A DNA stretch of 64,000 nt from Parvibaculum sp039973015 (lineage in GTDB: Bacteria > Pseudomonadota > Alphaproteobacteria > Parvibaculales > Parvibaculaceae): assembly GCF_039973015.1 (NCBI RefSeq), contig NZ_JBDWLT010000009.1, forward strand, positions 186,001-250,000. The letters are read 5' to 3'. Shown one piece after another: positions 25,504-33,617 of the stretch. Position 1 is the first letter of the stretch. Each line of letters opens with the position of its first letter. The notes below the pieces were generated by a model. The model saw nothing but the letters and a program-made list of their open reading frames with translations, was not told where the DNA came from and ran no database searches. A program made the translations under genes and the position numbers.

Positions 25504-26404
25504 AACTCGAAAAAGAGTACTCGGCAGCATGGGCTGGATCGATCACGGCGCGATCTGGTGCTGTGATCTTGAGTCCAGAGCTGAAACCCTTATCCCGGTT
25601 CCCGGCGCTCAGTTCGTCGGTGTGCGCGGCGGTAGGGACGGGTTTTTCCGCGTCACCCACGGCGAGAGCGCGGGTGTTGTCGCTTCGGTGCGCCACGTCA
25701 GCCGTCCTGAAGAAATTCTTTCTTCGGTCCTGCTTGACGCCACTGGCCCCGTTCTTGATGGCGACATGGACGTCTGGCGCATGGTCGATCGAGCATGCGT
25801 CGTCAAAGGATTGACAGGGCAAAAAGTTCTTCTGGTTGAATACCTACTTGGTGAGGTCAAGGACATCGACCTCGGCTGGTACAATGCGGAGACCTACGAT
25901 CTCGGCTATCAGGGGCTTGTTGACTGCCTCGCGGTGTCCGGCGGAAAGGAAGTTGTCGTTTCGGTTCAGCGCAGTTCGAAGCTCGTTATCGTGGACGTGG
26001 CCACCAACCTTCCGGTTGGTTCTATTGTCTTGGCTGGAAGCGGTGGCAATCCGGGAATGTCGATGATTTCGGGCTCAACTTTTCTTGCAAGCGACTACGA
26101 CACTCTTTGTCTTGTCGACGCCAGTGCGCGCCGCACCACTCAAAAGGTGCGGCTTCAGGATGGAGGAGACGGATTCCAGCGACGCTTCGTCGGAGAGTAT
26201 CAGGCTCAGATCGATGGCTTGTGTATTGTCGCCCGGCCCTACAGCAATGATGTCGCTCTTCTCGACAGTGAACTGAATGTGATTGGTCAGGCACCTGTGA
26301 AATGCCAGCCTATGCAGGTGTGTATGACTTCGTCCCGAGAGTTCTTGGTTCGTGACTGGCAATCCGGCATTCCGGAGTTCGGAGAATTTTCCGGTAAGCT
26401 CTGA
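25490..26404 (+). CDS. Hypothetical protein, beta-propeller-like repeats
   Basis: A 304-residue protein I cannot assign to a named family. Segments such as SSKLVIVDVATNLPVGSIVL and DTLCLVDASARRTTQKVRLQ have the strand-turn-strand spacing of YVTN/WD-like propeller blades, at roughly 40-50-residue intervals. No signal peptide. It starts within the last 14 bases of the SulP gene (ATG at 25490), with a second possible ATG at 25529. Third-position GC is visibly lower than in its neighbours, which suggests a different history. It is convergent with the ADPS-like gene, only 7 bases apart. A sensor or scaffold role with the transporter is a guess. Confidence 0.65.
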   Translation: MILDETRKRVLGSMGWIDHGAIWCCDLESRAETLIPVPGAQFVGVRGGRDGFFRVTHGESAGVVASVRHVSRPEEILSSVLLDATGPVLDGDMDVWRMVDRACVVKGLTGQKVLLVEYLLGEVKDIDLGWYNAETYDLGYQGLVDCLAVSGGKEVVVSVQRSSKLVIVDVATNLPVGSIVLAGSGGNPGMSMISGSTFLASDYDTLCLVDASARRTTQKVRLQDGGDGFQRRFVGEYQAQIDGLCIVARPYSNDVALLDSELNVIGQAPVKCQPMQVCMTSSREFLVRDWQSGIPEFGEFSGKL

Positions 26405-26411
26405 CCGTCTT

Positions 26412-28082
26412 CTACCCCAACACCTTCCCCGGATTCATCACGCCTTTCGGGTCCATCTCGCGCTTCGTCGCCTTGAGGATCGACATGCCGATCTCGCCCT
26501 TCTCCTCGCCGAGCCAGGGAACGTGATCCGCGCCGACGCCGTGATGATGGCTGATCGTGCCGCCATTCATCTCGATCGTGTCCGACGCCGCGCGTTTGAT
26601 CGCCTGCCATTGCTCGACTTCGCGGTCGAGCTGGCGCGGGAAAACAAACGTGAAATAGAGGCTCGCGCCGTCGGGATAGGAGTGGCTCACATGCGCCATC
26701 ACGATTCCGCGCGCATTCTGCTCCGGCACGTTGGCGGCAATCGCATCGGTGATCGCGCCCACCACTTTGTCATGCAGGTTCGCGATGTTCGACCAGCGCG
26801 TCGAGGTTTCGAGCGTCTCGACGCCGAGCCCACGATCCATCATCGGGTCGCGCACGGCAGGTCCGTTGAAGCGGCCGTGATACCAGCGTTTGCCGGGCCC
26901 TGTGCCCAGCGCCAGCGCGCCGAGCCGCTTGCAGACCGCTTCCGTCTGCTCCTGCGCCCAGATCACCGTTTCCTTCTCGCCTTCATGGCCGATCAGCATG
27001 ACGCAGGGCGCATCGTTGAAGCCCTTCATCTTGAGGTACATGCGCTGCAGCTTCGATTTCAGTCCGCCCGACCCGGACGATGAAAGCGCCTGGAAGAAAT
27101 AGGTTTCCGGCGCATCCGACAGCCGCACCATGGCAACGGGGATTTCCGCGTGGTTGATGCGGCGCGCGGCCTCGACGCCCTGTGCGAAGGTCTTGAAGAG
27201 ATAGCCGCGATAGTCCTTCCGCTCCGGCAGGTCATGGATCTTCACCGTCGCCTCCACGATGACGCCGAGCGTGCCTTCCGATCCGGCGACGAGCTGGTTG
27301 AGGTTCGGCCCCGCGGCGGAAGCGGGTGTCGCCTCCGTCGTCCAGAAGCCCTTCGGCGTTGCGAGCTTCGCCGAGACGAGCCATTTCTCCGCCTTGCCGT
27401 AGCGGTTCGACTGCTGGCCCGCGCCGCGTGCCGCGATCCAGCCGCCCAGCGTCGAAAGCTGGAAGCTCTGCGGATAATGGCCGAGCGTCACGCCATGGCT
27501 CTGCAATTGCTCTTCGAGATGCGGCCCATAGATGCCCGCCTCGATCCGCGCCGTCATCGATACCTTGTCGATCTGGATGATGCGCGTCATTAGCGTCGTG
27601 TCGAGCGTCAGCACCGCGCCGCCGAGCGATTTCGGCATGGCGTTGACGCCGCCCACCACGGACGAGCCGCCGCCAAAGGGGATGAGCGCGATCTCTTCCT
27701 CCGCGCAGAGCTTCACGATGGCGAGCACTTCGTCGGCGCTGCGGGGATAGACGACCGCGTCCGGCGCCATGTCGAGCTTGCCCGCGCGAAGATAGAGCAG
27801 GTCGTGATAGCTCTTGCCGCGTGCATGAAAGGCGCGTTCGTAATCGTCGGTCCGCACCTGGTTGTCGCCCGAAATGTTGCGCAGCTTGCCGAGCAGCTCC
27901 TCCGAAAGCCGCGAATGCGGCAGCCGGACGTCGTGCAGTGCCACGGCCGGCGTCGAGGCGAGGCGCGAGACGCCCAGCGCCTCCTCGATCCAGGCCCATT
28001 GCGGCGCATCGTCGGGCAGGGGGTTCTCCTGCTTCACCGGGCCCCAGCCGTTCCAGCGCAGTGTGGTGCGGTCGATGGTCAT
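26412..28082 (-). CDS. FAD-binding oxidoreductase, alkyldihydroxyacetonephosphate synthase-like
   Basis: A 556-residue VAO/PCMH-type flavoprotein. The FAD-binding region includes PFGGGSSVVGG (135-145) and a second part near 255-275 (NQLVAGSEGTLGVI). The C-terminal HHHGVGADH motif begins at 512 and a tyrosine in the SHSYPDGASLYF segment precedes it; both are hallmarks of alkyl-DHAP synthase, which swaps the acyl chain of acyl-DHAP for a fatty alcohol in ether-lipid synthesis. Bacterial relatives are not all proven ADPS. It is the last gene of an operon with a lipid kinase and GlpD, which fits a DHAP/glycerol-phosphate lipid role. Confidence 0.85.
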   Translation of the reverse strand: MTIDRTTLRWNGWGPVKQENPLPDDAPQWAWIEEALGVSRLASTPAVALHDVRLPHSRLSEELLGKLRNISGDNQVRTDDYERAFHARGKSYHDLLYLRAGKLDMAPDAVVYPRSADEVLAIVKLCAEEEIALIPFGGGSSVVGGVNAMPKSLGGAVLTLDTTLMTRIIQIDKVSMTARIEAGIYGPHLEEQLQSHGVTLGHYPQSFQLSTLGGWIAARGAGQQSNRYGKAEKWLVSAKLATPKGFWTTEATPASAAGPNLNQLVAGSEGTLGVIVEATVKIHDLPERKDYRGYLFKTFAQGVEAARRINHAEIPVAMVRLSDAPETYFFQALSSSGSGGLKSKLQRMYLKMKGFNDAPCVMLIGHEGEKETVIWAQEQTEAVCKRLGALALGTGPGKRWYHGRFNGPAVRDPMMDRGLGVETLETSTRWSNIANLHDKVVGAITDAIAANVPEQNARGIVMAHVSHSYPDGASLYFTFVFPRQLDREVEQWQAIKRAASDTIEMNGGTISHHHGVGADHVPWLGEEKGEIGMSILKATKREMDPKGVMNPGKVLG

Positions 28083-28101
28083 TCTCGTTCGTCCTCTTCT
28101 C

Positions 28102-29064
28102 TCAGCAGCGCAGCGTCAGCGCGCCGGGCAATATCTCGAAGCGCGCGGGAAGACGCCCCGGCCCTTCGCCATCCACATCGATAAGTACGGGTTCGGTGCC
28201 GAGCGGCGTCGCGGTGACGCTTCGCGCGCGCACCACGTCTACCTTCGGGCCGTTCACATGTGTGCCCTCGCGAAGATCGCCGCCGCCCTTCACCAGATCC
28301 ATGAAGCCGAGATCGCGCATGATGACGACATCGAACAATCCGTCATCGGGCTCGGCATCGGGCGCCACTTTCAACCCGCTGCCGAAATAGCGTCCGTTCG
28401 CGACGGCGGTGAGGCCGATATTCGCGACCGTTTCGAAGCCCTCATCCGTTTCGATCTTCACGGGCCGCGGCTTGTGGCGCCATGCCGTCATCAGCGTTGC
28501 CCAGGTAAAGGCGAAATTGCCGCCGAAGCTTTTCTGCCAGGTTGCATTGTTGACCGCGCGCACCGTCTCGCCGGACAGGCCGAAGCTCGCGATATTGTTG
28601 AAGTAGCGTGTGGTCTCCCGCCCGTCTTCTGCGATGAAGGTGAGCTTGCCGATATCGATGCGGCGTGTGCCGCCGCTTGCGATGCGCTTCACGCCCTCGG
28701 CCGTTTCCTCCGGCATGTCGAAGGTGCGGCGGAAGTCGCCGCCCGTGCCTGCGTTCAGGATCGCGAGATGCGCTTCCGGGTTGATCGGGAGCCCATGCTC
28801 GAAAAAGCCGTTCACCACCTCGTCGATGGTGCCGTCGCCGCCCACCGCGATCACGAGTTGCGCGCCTTCCTTCAGCGCGCGCGAGGTCAGCTCGGCGGCG
28901 GGCAGGAAATGCGGTGTCGAGGGGGCAGCGGTGAAATGCGTACGCACCGGCCCCAGCTCCCTTTCGATGGTTTCGGAAATGACGCGCCAGGCGCGGCCCG
29001 TCCGGCCGCCGCCCGAACGCGGGTTTACCACCGCCGCCACATGCGGCATTCCTCCCCCGCTCAT
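28102..29064 (-). CDS. Diacylglycerol/lipid kinase (DagK/YegS/LCB5 family)
   Basis: A 320-residue lipid kinase catalytic-domain protein. VVNPRSGGGRTGRAW (11-25) and the nucleotide-binding GGDGTIDEVVNGF (about 94-106) are diagnostic, with GTGGDF following near 128. Family members phosphorylate diacylglycerol, phosphatidylglycerol or sphingoid bases. GGAGGAAGG precedes the ATG. Spacing is 13 bases to GlpD upstream and 19 to the ADPS-like gene downstream, so the three genes form one operon. In this context the substrate could be an alkyl- or diacyl-glycerol (inference). Confidence 0.88.
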   Translation of the reverse strand: MSGGGMPHVAAVVNPRSGGGRTGRAWRVISETIERELGPVRTHFTAAPSTPHFLPAAELTSRALKEGAQLVIAVGGDGTIDEVVNGFFEHGLPINPEAHLAILNAGTGGDFRRTFDMPEETAEGVKRIASGGTRRIDIGKLTFIAEDGRETTRYFNNIASFGLSGETVRAVNNATWQKSFGGNFAFTWATLMTAWRHKPRPVKIETDEGFETVANIGLTAVANGRYFGSGLKVAPDAEPDDGLFDVVIMRDLGFMDLVKGGGDLREGTHVNGPKVDVVRARSVTATPLGTEPVLIDVDGEGPGRLPARFEILPGALTLRC

Positions 29065-29077
29065 GATCCTTCCTCCC

Positions 29078-30793
29078 CTACTTCCCCGGTATCGTTTCGA
29101 ACAGACGAACCGTGCCGGAAATCTCGTTCGCGAGCGCCGTCTCGTCCCAGCCGAGTTCGCGGCCCATCAGCTCCGCCACCTGCTTCACCACGGGCGAGCC
29201 CGGATTGCCCAGCGTGCCAAGCCCCGTGCGCCTGAAGATCACGTCATCGAGATGCAGCGCCATTTCGTGCCGCACGGCATGTACCACCTGCACACCGATC
29301 ACAGGGTTGTCGGGTGCGATCCGCTTCAGCAGCGCCTCGCGCTCGCCGGGCTTCTCGTCCGCCGTCGCCAGTACCTCGTCGATGCGGCTGCCATAGAAGT
29401 TCACGAGATTTTCCACGATGTCGGGCGCCAGATGCGGATGCCGCTTCTGCGCGCGCGCCACATATGTCTTCAGCCGAGCCATGTCGCCGCCATAGACCGG
29501 CGTGCATTGCGTTTCGCATTTCGCCGCGCGCCCGAGTTTCTTGAGCGCGAGGTCGACCACCTGTTCGGCAAGGTGGCGCGATGTCGTCCACTTGCCGCCA
29601 ATGGCGGAAATGAGCCCGTCTATCGCTTCTTCGGGCGCATGGTCATAGACCTCCGCCGCGCGGCTCGCATTGTAGCTGTCCTTCTTTTCGGCTTCTTTCG
29701 TGCTTTCGCCGTCCGTCTCGGCGCCCGGCACTTCCTGCGGCGTCGTGTCGACGAGCGGGCGGATGCCTGCATAGAAGTGGATCACGTCCTCGCGCTTGAG
29801 GTGCAGTCCCGGCAGTCCATCGTTCACGACGGCGAGAAAATCCGCGATGTCCTTTTCCGTCACGCCGAGTTCGTCGGGGTCTTCCTCGAATACGGTGTCG
29901 GTCGTGCCGATGATGGTGTAGCCGCGCCAGGGAATGACGAAGAAGTGCCCGCCGATGGAGGACTGGACCGCGAGCGCGTGGTCGCCGGAAAGATCGCGCG
30001 TGATGATGTGGATGCCCTTGGAGCGGATGAGCCGCCGCGCGGGCGTTTCGTCCGCCATGGCCATGGTCTTGTCGGCCCAGGGGCCGGCCGCGTTCACCAC
30101 CACCTTGCCCCGGATGGTGTGCGTCGCGCCCGTCACCTCGTCCGCCACGCTCACGCCCGTCACCTTCACGCCGCGCCCCATCGCCGCTTCCGTGGTGAAG
30201 CCCGTCACTTCCGCGTAGTTCGCGACATCCGCGCCGCATTCCACCGCGCCCTCGATGCATTCGAGGCAGAGCCGCTCGGGCGCGAACATCTGGCAGTCGT
30301 AATAGACCATGGCGCCGGTCAGCCCCTCGCGCTTGAGCGAGGGCACGAGATCGAGCGCCTTGCCCTTGGAGAGGCGGCGGAAGCCCGGCAGCTTCTTGTC
30401 GTCGTCGGAAAGCCAGTTGCGGTCGAAGGAGAGCAGATCGTAAAGCGCGAGCCCGATGCCCAGCACCAGCGGCCCCTTCATCCCCCAGCCATAGGTCGGA
30501 ATGACGAAGGGCAGGGGGTGCACCATATGCGGCGCGACATTCTCCCAGATGCGCCGTTCGCGCAGCGACTCGCGCACGAGCTTCAACTCGCCGTTCACGA
30601 GATAGCGAAGCCCGCCATGCACCAGCTTTGAGGAGCCCGATGTCGTTGCATGGGCGAAGTCGTCCTTCTCCAGCAGCGCCACTTTCAGCCCGCGAAGGCT
30701 TGCATCCCAGGCCGTGCTCGCGCCGGTAATGCCGCCCCCCACGATCACGAGGTCGTATTCGGTGGCACTCATGGCGGCAAGGTCGCGCTGCAT
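29078..30793 (-). CDS. glpD: Glycerol-3-phosphate dehydrogenase (FAD-dependent, GlpD-type)
   Basis: A 571-residue flavoprotein. The FAD-binding GGGITGASTAWDA motif (about 19-31) is followed by GSSKLVHGGLRYL near 53-65, both typical of GlpD, and a C-terminal DAO_C-type domain runs from about 420. It oxidises glycerol-3-phosphate to dihydroxyacetone phosphate at the membrane and passes electrons to quinone. A charged insert around residues 345-370 (rich in Glu and Lys) is not part of the core fold. The start could also be the ATG at 30772. It heads the operon with the lipid kinase and ADPS-like genes; DHAP is the backbone precursor for ADPS chemistry. Confidence 0.9.
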   Translation of the reverse strand: MQRDLAAMSATEYDLVIVGGGITGASTAWDASLRGLKVALLEKDDFAHATTSGSSKLVHGGLRYLVNGELKLVRESLRERRIWENVAPHMVHPLPFVIPTYGWGMKGPLVLGIGLALYDLLSFDRNWLSDDDKKLPGFRRLSKGKALDLVPSLKREGLTGAMVYYDCQMFAPERLCLECIEGAVECGADVANYAEVTGFTTEAAMGRGVKVTGVSVADEVTGATHTIRGKVVVNAAGPWADKTMAMADETPARRLIRSKGIHIITRDLSGDHALAVQSSIGGHFFVIPWRGYTIIGTTDTVFEEDPDELGVTEKDIADFLAVVNDGLPGLHLKREDVIHFYAGIRPLVDTTPQEVPGAETDGESTKEAEKKDSYNASRAAEVYDHAPEEAIDGLISAIGGKWTTSRHLAEQVVDLALKKLGRAAKCETQCTPVYGGDMARLKTYVARAQKRHPHLAPDIVENLVNFYGSRIDEVLATADEKPGEREALLKRIAPDNPVIGVQVVHAVRHEMALHLDDVIFRRTGLGTLGNPGSPVVKQVAELMGRELGWDETALANEISGTVRLFETIPGK

Positions 30794-30823
30794 TTCTCGG
30801 AAATCCGTTTTTGGCCTCAGACT

Positions 30824-30896
30824 GGGAAGGCGAGGCTAGCTCCCCGCTCCCCCAGGGTCCAGCAGGGCCCAGAGGCGGGGAGGCTCGCCTTCTCCC
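30824..30896. repeat. Long imperfect palindrome between glpD and the LuxR-type gene
   Basis: GGGAAGGCGAG at 30824-30834 pairs with CTCGCCTTCTCCC at 30884-30896, and inner CTCCCCGC pairs with GCGGGGAG. Together they form an imperfect hairpin of about 73 bases in the 158-bp divergent gap. It could be a dispersed repeat or a shared regulatory structure. It has no adjacent T run in either direction. Confidence 0.6.
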
Positions 30897-30951
30897 TGCA
30901 ATATCGGATATAAAACCGCTCGCGTCCCCTCGAAAACTGCAGGATCTGGAA

Positions 30952-31764
30952 ATGGCAGCCGGGCGGCTCAAATCGAAGCGTAAAAGCGCACCGGGCCTCG
31001 ACCAAGCGGCATTGCAGGCCGCCGCGCTCGCGCTCTGCCATGCGGCGACGCTTCCCGCCGCCGAGGCCGCGCTTGGCGAGATTGCCTCCCTCATCGCCAT
31101 GCCCCGCGCCATCTGGACCAGCGATGTCGCCTCGCCGCTATACGATCCTGCCGCCGAAGCCTTTCTGCGCCGGCAGGGCTGGCCGCCGGAAATCGTCGCG
31201 GCCCTTTGGGAGGGGGGCATCGCGCTTCGTATGCCGCTCAATATCCGCTGCCGCTTCGAGCACATGCCCTTTGCGATCAGCCTTTACGACGATCACCGCC
31301 GCCACCGCCGGCCCTATAGCGGCGAGCAGAAGCAGGTCGCGGGTATGATGCGGGGGCAGGGCTTCAATTCCGTCCTCGTCGTCCCTGTGCGGCTCCCTCT
31401 TGCCCGCGTCGCCATGCTCGGCTTCGCGGGGCCGCAGCCGCTTGAGGAAGTCGAAGCGATCATCGAGGCCGCCGCGCCGCAACTCCTTTTCGCGGGCCAC
31501 GTTTTCACTGCATTGCAGGACCGGCTTGCGAAGCGGAGCCGCCCCCGCGAGGAAGACAGCGCCGCGCTCACGCCGCGTGAACGCGATTGTCTGTCGCTTG
31601 CCGCGCAGGGTCTGCGAGAAGCCGAGATCGCGGAGCGCAATGGCATCAAGCCGACGACGGTCCGCTACCATCTCGATAATGCGGTGGCGAAGCTCGGTGC
31701 GCGCACACGCGCCCATGCGGTTGCCATCGCCGCGCAGCTCGGGCTTGTGGGGACGAGGGAGTAG
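30952..31764 (+). CDS. LuxR-family regulator (solo, sensor domain plus HTH)
   Basis: A 270-residue regulator. The C-terminus carries a LuxR/GerE helix-turn-helix starting LTPRERDCLSLAAQGLREAE (about 206-225) and continuing through the recognition helix TTVRYHLDNAVAKLGA. The N-terminal 180 residues resemble an autoinducer-binding-type domain, with PFAISLYDDHRRHRR and a SVLVVPV strand, but no luxI synthase gene is in the window, so it is a LuxR solo. An ATG at 30952 with AGGA upstream is preferred over a longer frame that reads through the palindrome. It diverges from glpD and may control that operon (inference). Confidence 0.82.
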   Translation: MAAGRLKSKRKSAPGLDQAALQAAALALCHAATLPAAEAALGEIASLIAMPRAIWTSDVASPLYDPAAEAFLRRQGWPPEIVAALWEGGIALRMPLNIRCRFEHMPFAISLYDDHRRHRRPYSGEQKQVAGMMRGQGFNSVLVVPVRLPLARVAMLGFAGPQPLEEVEAIIEAAAPQLLFAGHVFTALQDRLAKRSRPREEDSAALTPRERDCLSLAAQGLREAEIAERNGIKPTTVRYHLDNAVAKLGARTRAHAVAIAAQLGLVGTRE

Positions 31765-31783
31765 GAAGGCCTTTCCCCAAACT

Positions 31784-31873
31784 CGTCATGGCCCGCTTTA
31801 TGCGGGCCATCCACGTCTTTGGCGGCGATGAAGAAGGAAGACGTGGATGACCCGGACAAGCCGGGTCATGACG
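31784..31873. repeat. Dispersed REP-like double-hairpin element
   Basis: Two small hairpins (CATGGCCCGC...GCGGGCCAT; GACCCGG-ACAAG-CCGGGTC) are joined by a longer complementary pair, CCACGTCTT (31811-31819) with AAGACGTGG (31838-31846). The ends CGTCATG and CATGACG are also mutually inverted. Such CGTCATGGCCCGC-type modules recur between genes in many Alphaproteobacteria. It separates the LuxR-type and DsbA-like genes, which converge. Confidence 0.75.
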
Positions 31874-31911
31874 TTCTATTTCTCTGGGTATGAGAAGGGT
31901 GACGCTGGCGC

Positions 31912-32559
31912 CTAGCGCTTCTTCAGCCCCTTCTGCTCCAGCCGCCATTTCAGGTGGTCGAGGCGGTCCTGCCCGAAGAAAGGTTCGCCCTCGTAAACCA
32001 TCAGCGGCACACCCCAATGGCCCGCCGCCTTCTGCGCCGCCTCGTTCTCCGCGATCACGGTCTCGATCCGGCCGGTTTCCTTTTCGGCCTGCGCGTCGAG
32101 CGCATCCATGTCGAGCCCGGCGCGCTTCGCCGCGTCGCGCAGGTGGCCGCCCTCATGCCAGTTCTTCACGCCGCCGAAGATCACGGTGGAAATCTCGTAG
32201 AGGAAAGGAAGCCCCTTGCCCTGTTCGGCCGCCAGCACGCCTGTGCGTGTGAGCCTGCGAATATAGGGCTGCTCCTCGGGCACCTCGCCTGAAGCCAGGT
32301 CCATGACGATGGGGTCGGGCGAGGGCCAGGCGTAAGGCAGGCCCTCCATTTGCGCGATCCGCACCGTGTCGTTGATCAGGTAGGGCGGCCACATCGGGTT
32401 CACCTGCTTGAAAAAGCCGGGAATGCGCACCGCAATCGGATAGACCGGGCGCACATTGGCCTTCACGTCATAGTCGCGCTCGAATTCGACGAGACGTTTC
32501 GTCACGAGATAGGAATAGGGCGAGCGGAACGACCAGAAGAGATCGTATTCGAGGGTCAT
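31912..32559 (-). CDS. DsbA-family / 2-hydroxychromene-2-carboxylate isomerase-like protein
   Basis: A 215-residue thioredoxin-fold protein of the HCCA isomerase/kappa-GST branch. It begins with the signature EYDLFWSFRSPYSY, in which SPYSY replaces the CxxC of DsbA, and has WGVPLMVYEGEPFFGQDRLD near the C-terminus (about 183-202). Characterised members use glutathione to isomerise intermediates of naphthalene and other aromatic degradation. Lack of CxxC rules out a disulfide oxidase. The ATG at 32559 has GAGGAG upstream; a TTG at 32577 is less likely. It is divergent from the alpha/beta hydrolase pair. Confidence 0.85.
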   Translation of the reverse strand: MTLEYDLFWSFRSPYSYLVTKRLVEFERDYDVKANVRPVYPIAVRIPGFFKQVNPMWPPYLINDTVRIAQMEGLPYAWPSPDPIVMDLASGEVPEEQPYIRRLTRTGVLAAEQGKGLPFLYEISTVIFGGVKNWHEGGHLRDAAKRAGLDMDALDAQAEKETGRIETVIAENEAAQKAAGHWGVPLMVYEGEPFFGQDRLDHLKWRLEQKGLKKR

Positions 32560-32610
32560 GGGGCGTTGTCTCCTCAAGCTAAAGCTTGCCGGTTTCTCCC
32601 GGCCGATCTT

Positions 32611-32625
32611 TAATGTTTTTCATTA
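32611..32625. promoter_or_regulatory. Small palindrome in divergent promoter region
   Basis: TAATG-TTTTT-CATTA is a perfect 5+5 inverted repeat in the AT-rich part of the gap between the DsbA-like gene and the first hydrolase gene. It could be an operator for either promoter. No regulator gene is adjacent. Confidence 0.25.
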
Positions 32626-32706
32626 GTATCGTTTCGGATGCGCCGGTTGCAAGCGCATTGCTAGACTTGCCGTCAAAGAAACAATCAATCTCAGGGAGGA
32701 CCATCC

Positions 32707-33612
32707 ATGCCGCAGGTCAAGTCGAACGGCATTACCATCGAATATGAGAGCTTCGGCCCGGAGGATCGCGAGACGATCCTGCTCGTCATGGGGCTTGGCG
32801 CGCAGCTCACCATGTGGCCGGTGGAGCTTTGCGACGAGCTTGTCTCGCGCGGCTATCGCGTCATCCGCTATGACAATCGCGATGTCGGCCTTTCCACCAA
32901 GTTCGACGATCTCGGCATGCCGGACATGACGGCGATCTTCGGCGCGCTGATGGCGGGAAAGCCCGCGCAGTCGCCTTATGCGCTCGATGAAATGGCGAAG
33001 GATGCGGTCGGTCTTCTCGATGCGCTGGGCATCAAGAAGGCTCACATCGCGGGCGCCTCGATGGGCGGCATGATCGCGCAGCTCGTCGCGATCAATCATC
33101 CCGAACGTGCGCTCTCGCTCACCTCCATCATGTCGACCACCGGCAATCCCGAAGTGCCGCAGGGCAAGCCGGAAGCGATGGCCGTCCTCATGACGCCCGC
33201 GCCCGAAGGCGATATTCCTGCCGCCATCGAACGCGGCATGCTTGCCTGGAACACGATCGGCAGCCCCGGCTACCGCACGGACGAGGAAACGCTTCGCCAG
33301 TGGGTGACGCGCGACGTCAACCGCTCGCTCTATCCGGTCGGCACCGCGCGCCAGATGGCGGCCATTGTCGCCAATGGCGACCGCCGCGAAAAGCTGAAGA
33401 AGCTCTCGCTCCCCGCGGTCGTGCTGCATGGCGCGGACGATCCGCTGGTGCCGGTCGAGGGCGGGCGCGACACGGCGGCGAATATTCCGGGTGCGGAGCT
33501 TCGTGAAGTGCCGGGCATGGGGCATGATTTCCCGCTCGCGCTGGTCGGCACCTTTGCCGATGCCATCGAGGCCTCAGCAAAGCGCGCTTCGGCGGCAAAA
33601 GCGGCGGAGTAA
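32707..33612 (+). CDS. Alpha/beta hydrolase, paralogue 1 of 3
   Basis: A 301-residue alpha/beta hydrolase. The nucleophile elbow GASMGG places Ser118; an aspartate in VVLHGADDPLVP (about 240-251) and a histidine in GMGHDFP near 277 complete the triad. The core matches the two paralogues downstream almost residue for residue around VIRYDNRDVGLS and GLLDALGI. AGGGAGGA precedes the ATG. The second paralogue begins 5 bases after the stop. The broad family includes esterases, lactonases and C-C hydrolases; substrate unknown. Confidence 0.88.
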   Translation: MPQVKSNGITIEYESFGPEDRETILLVMGLGAQLTMWPVELCDELVSRGYRVIRYDNRDVGLSTKFDDLGMPDMTAIFGALMAGKPAQSPYALDEMAKDAVGLLDALGIKKAHIAGASMGGMIAQLVAINHPERALSLTSIMSTTGNPEVPQGKPEAMAVLMTPAPEGDIPAAIERGMLAWNTIGSPGYRTDEETLRQWVTRDVNRSLYPVGTARQMAAIVANGDRREKLKKLSLPAVVLHGADDPLVPVEGGRDTAANIPGAELREVPGMGHDFPLALVGTFADAIEASAKRASAAKAAE

Positions 33613-33617
33613 GCCTC

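Noticed and set aside
23839..25530. 563-codon reverse-strand frame opposite the SulP gene
   Set aside because: Composition dominated by Arg, Asp, Gly and His, typical of the antisense of a membrane-protein gene.
28610..30631. 673-codon frame on the forward strand opposite glpD and the lipid kinase
   Set aside because: A shadow frame of high-GC coding DNA. It has no family motif, and the reverse strand carries clear GlpD and DagK signatures.
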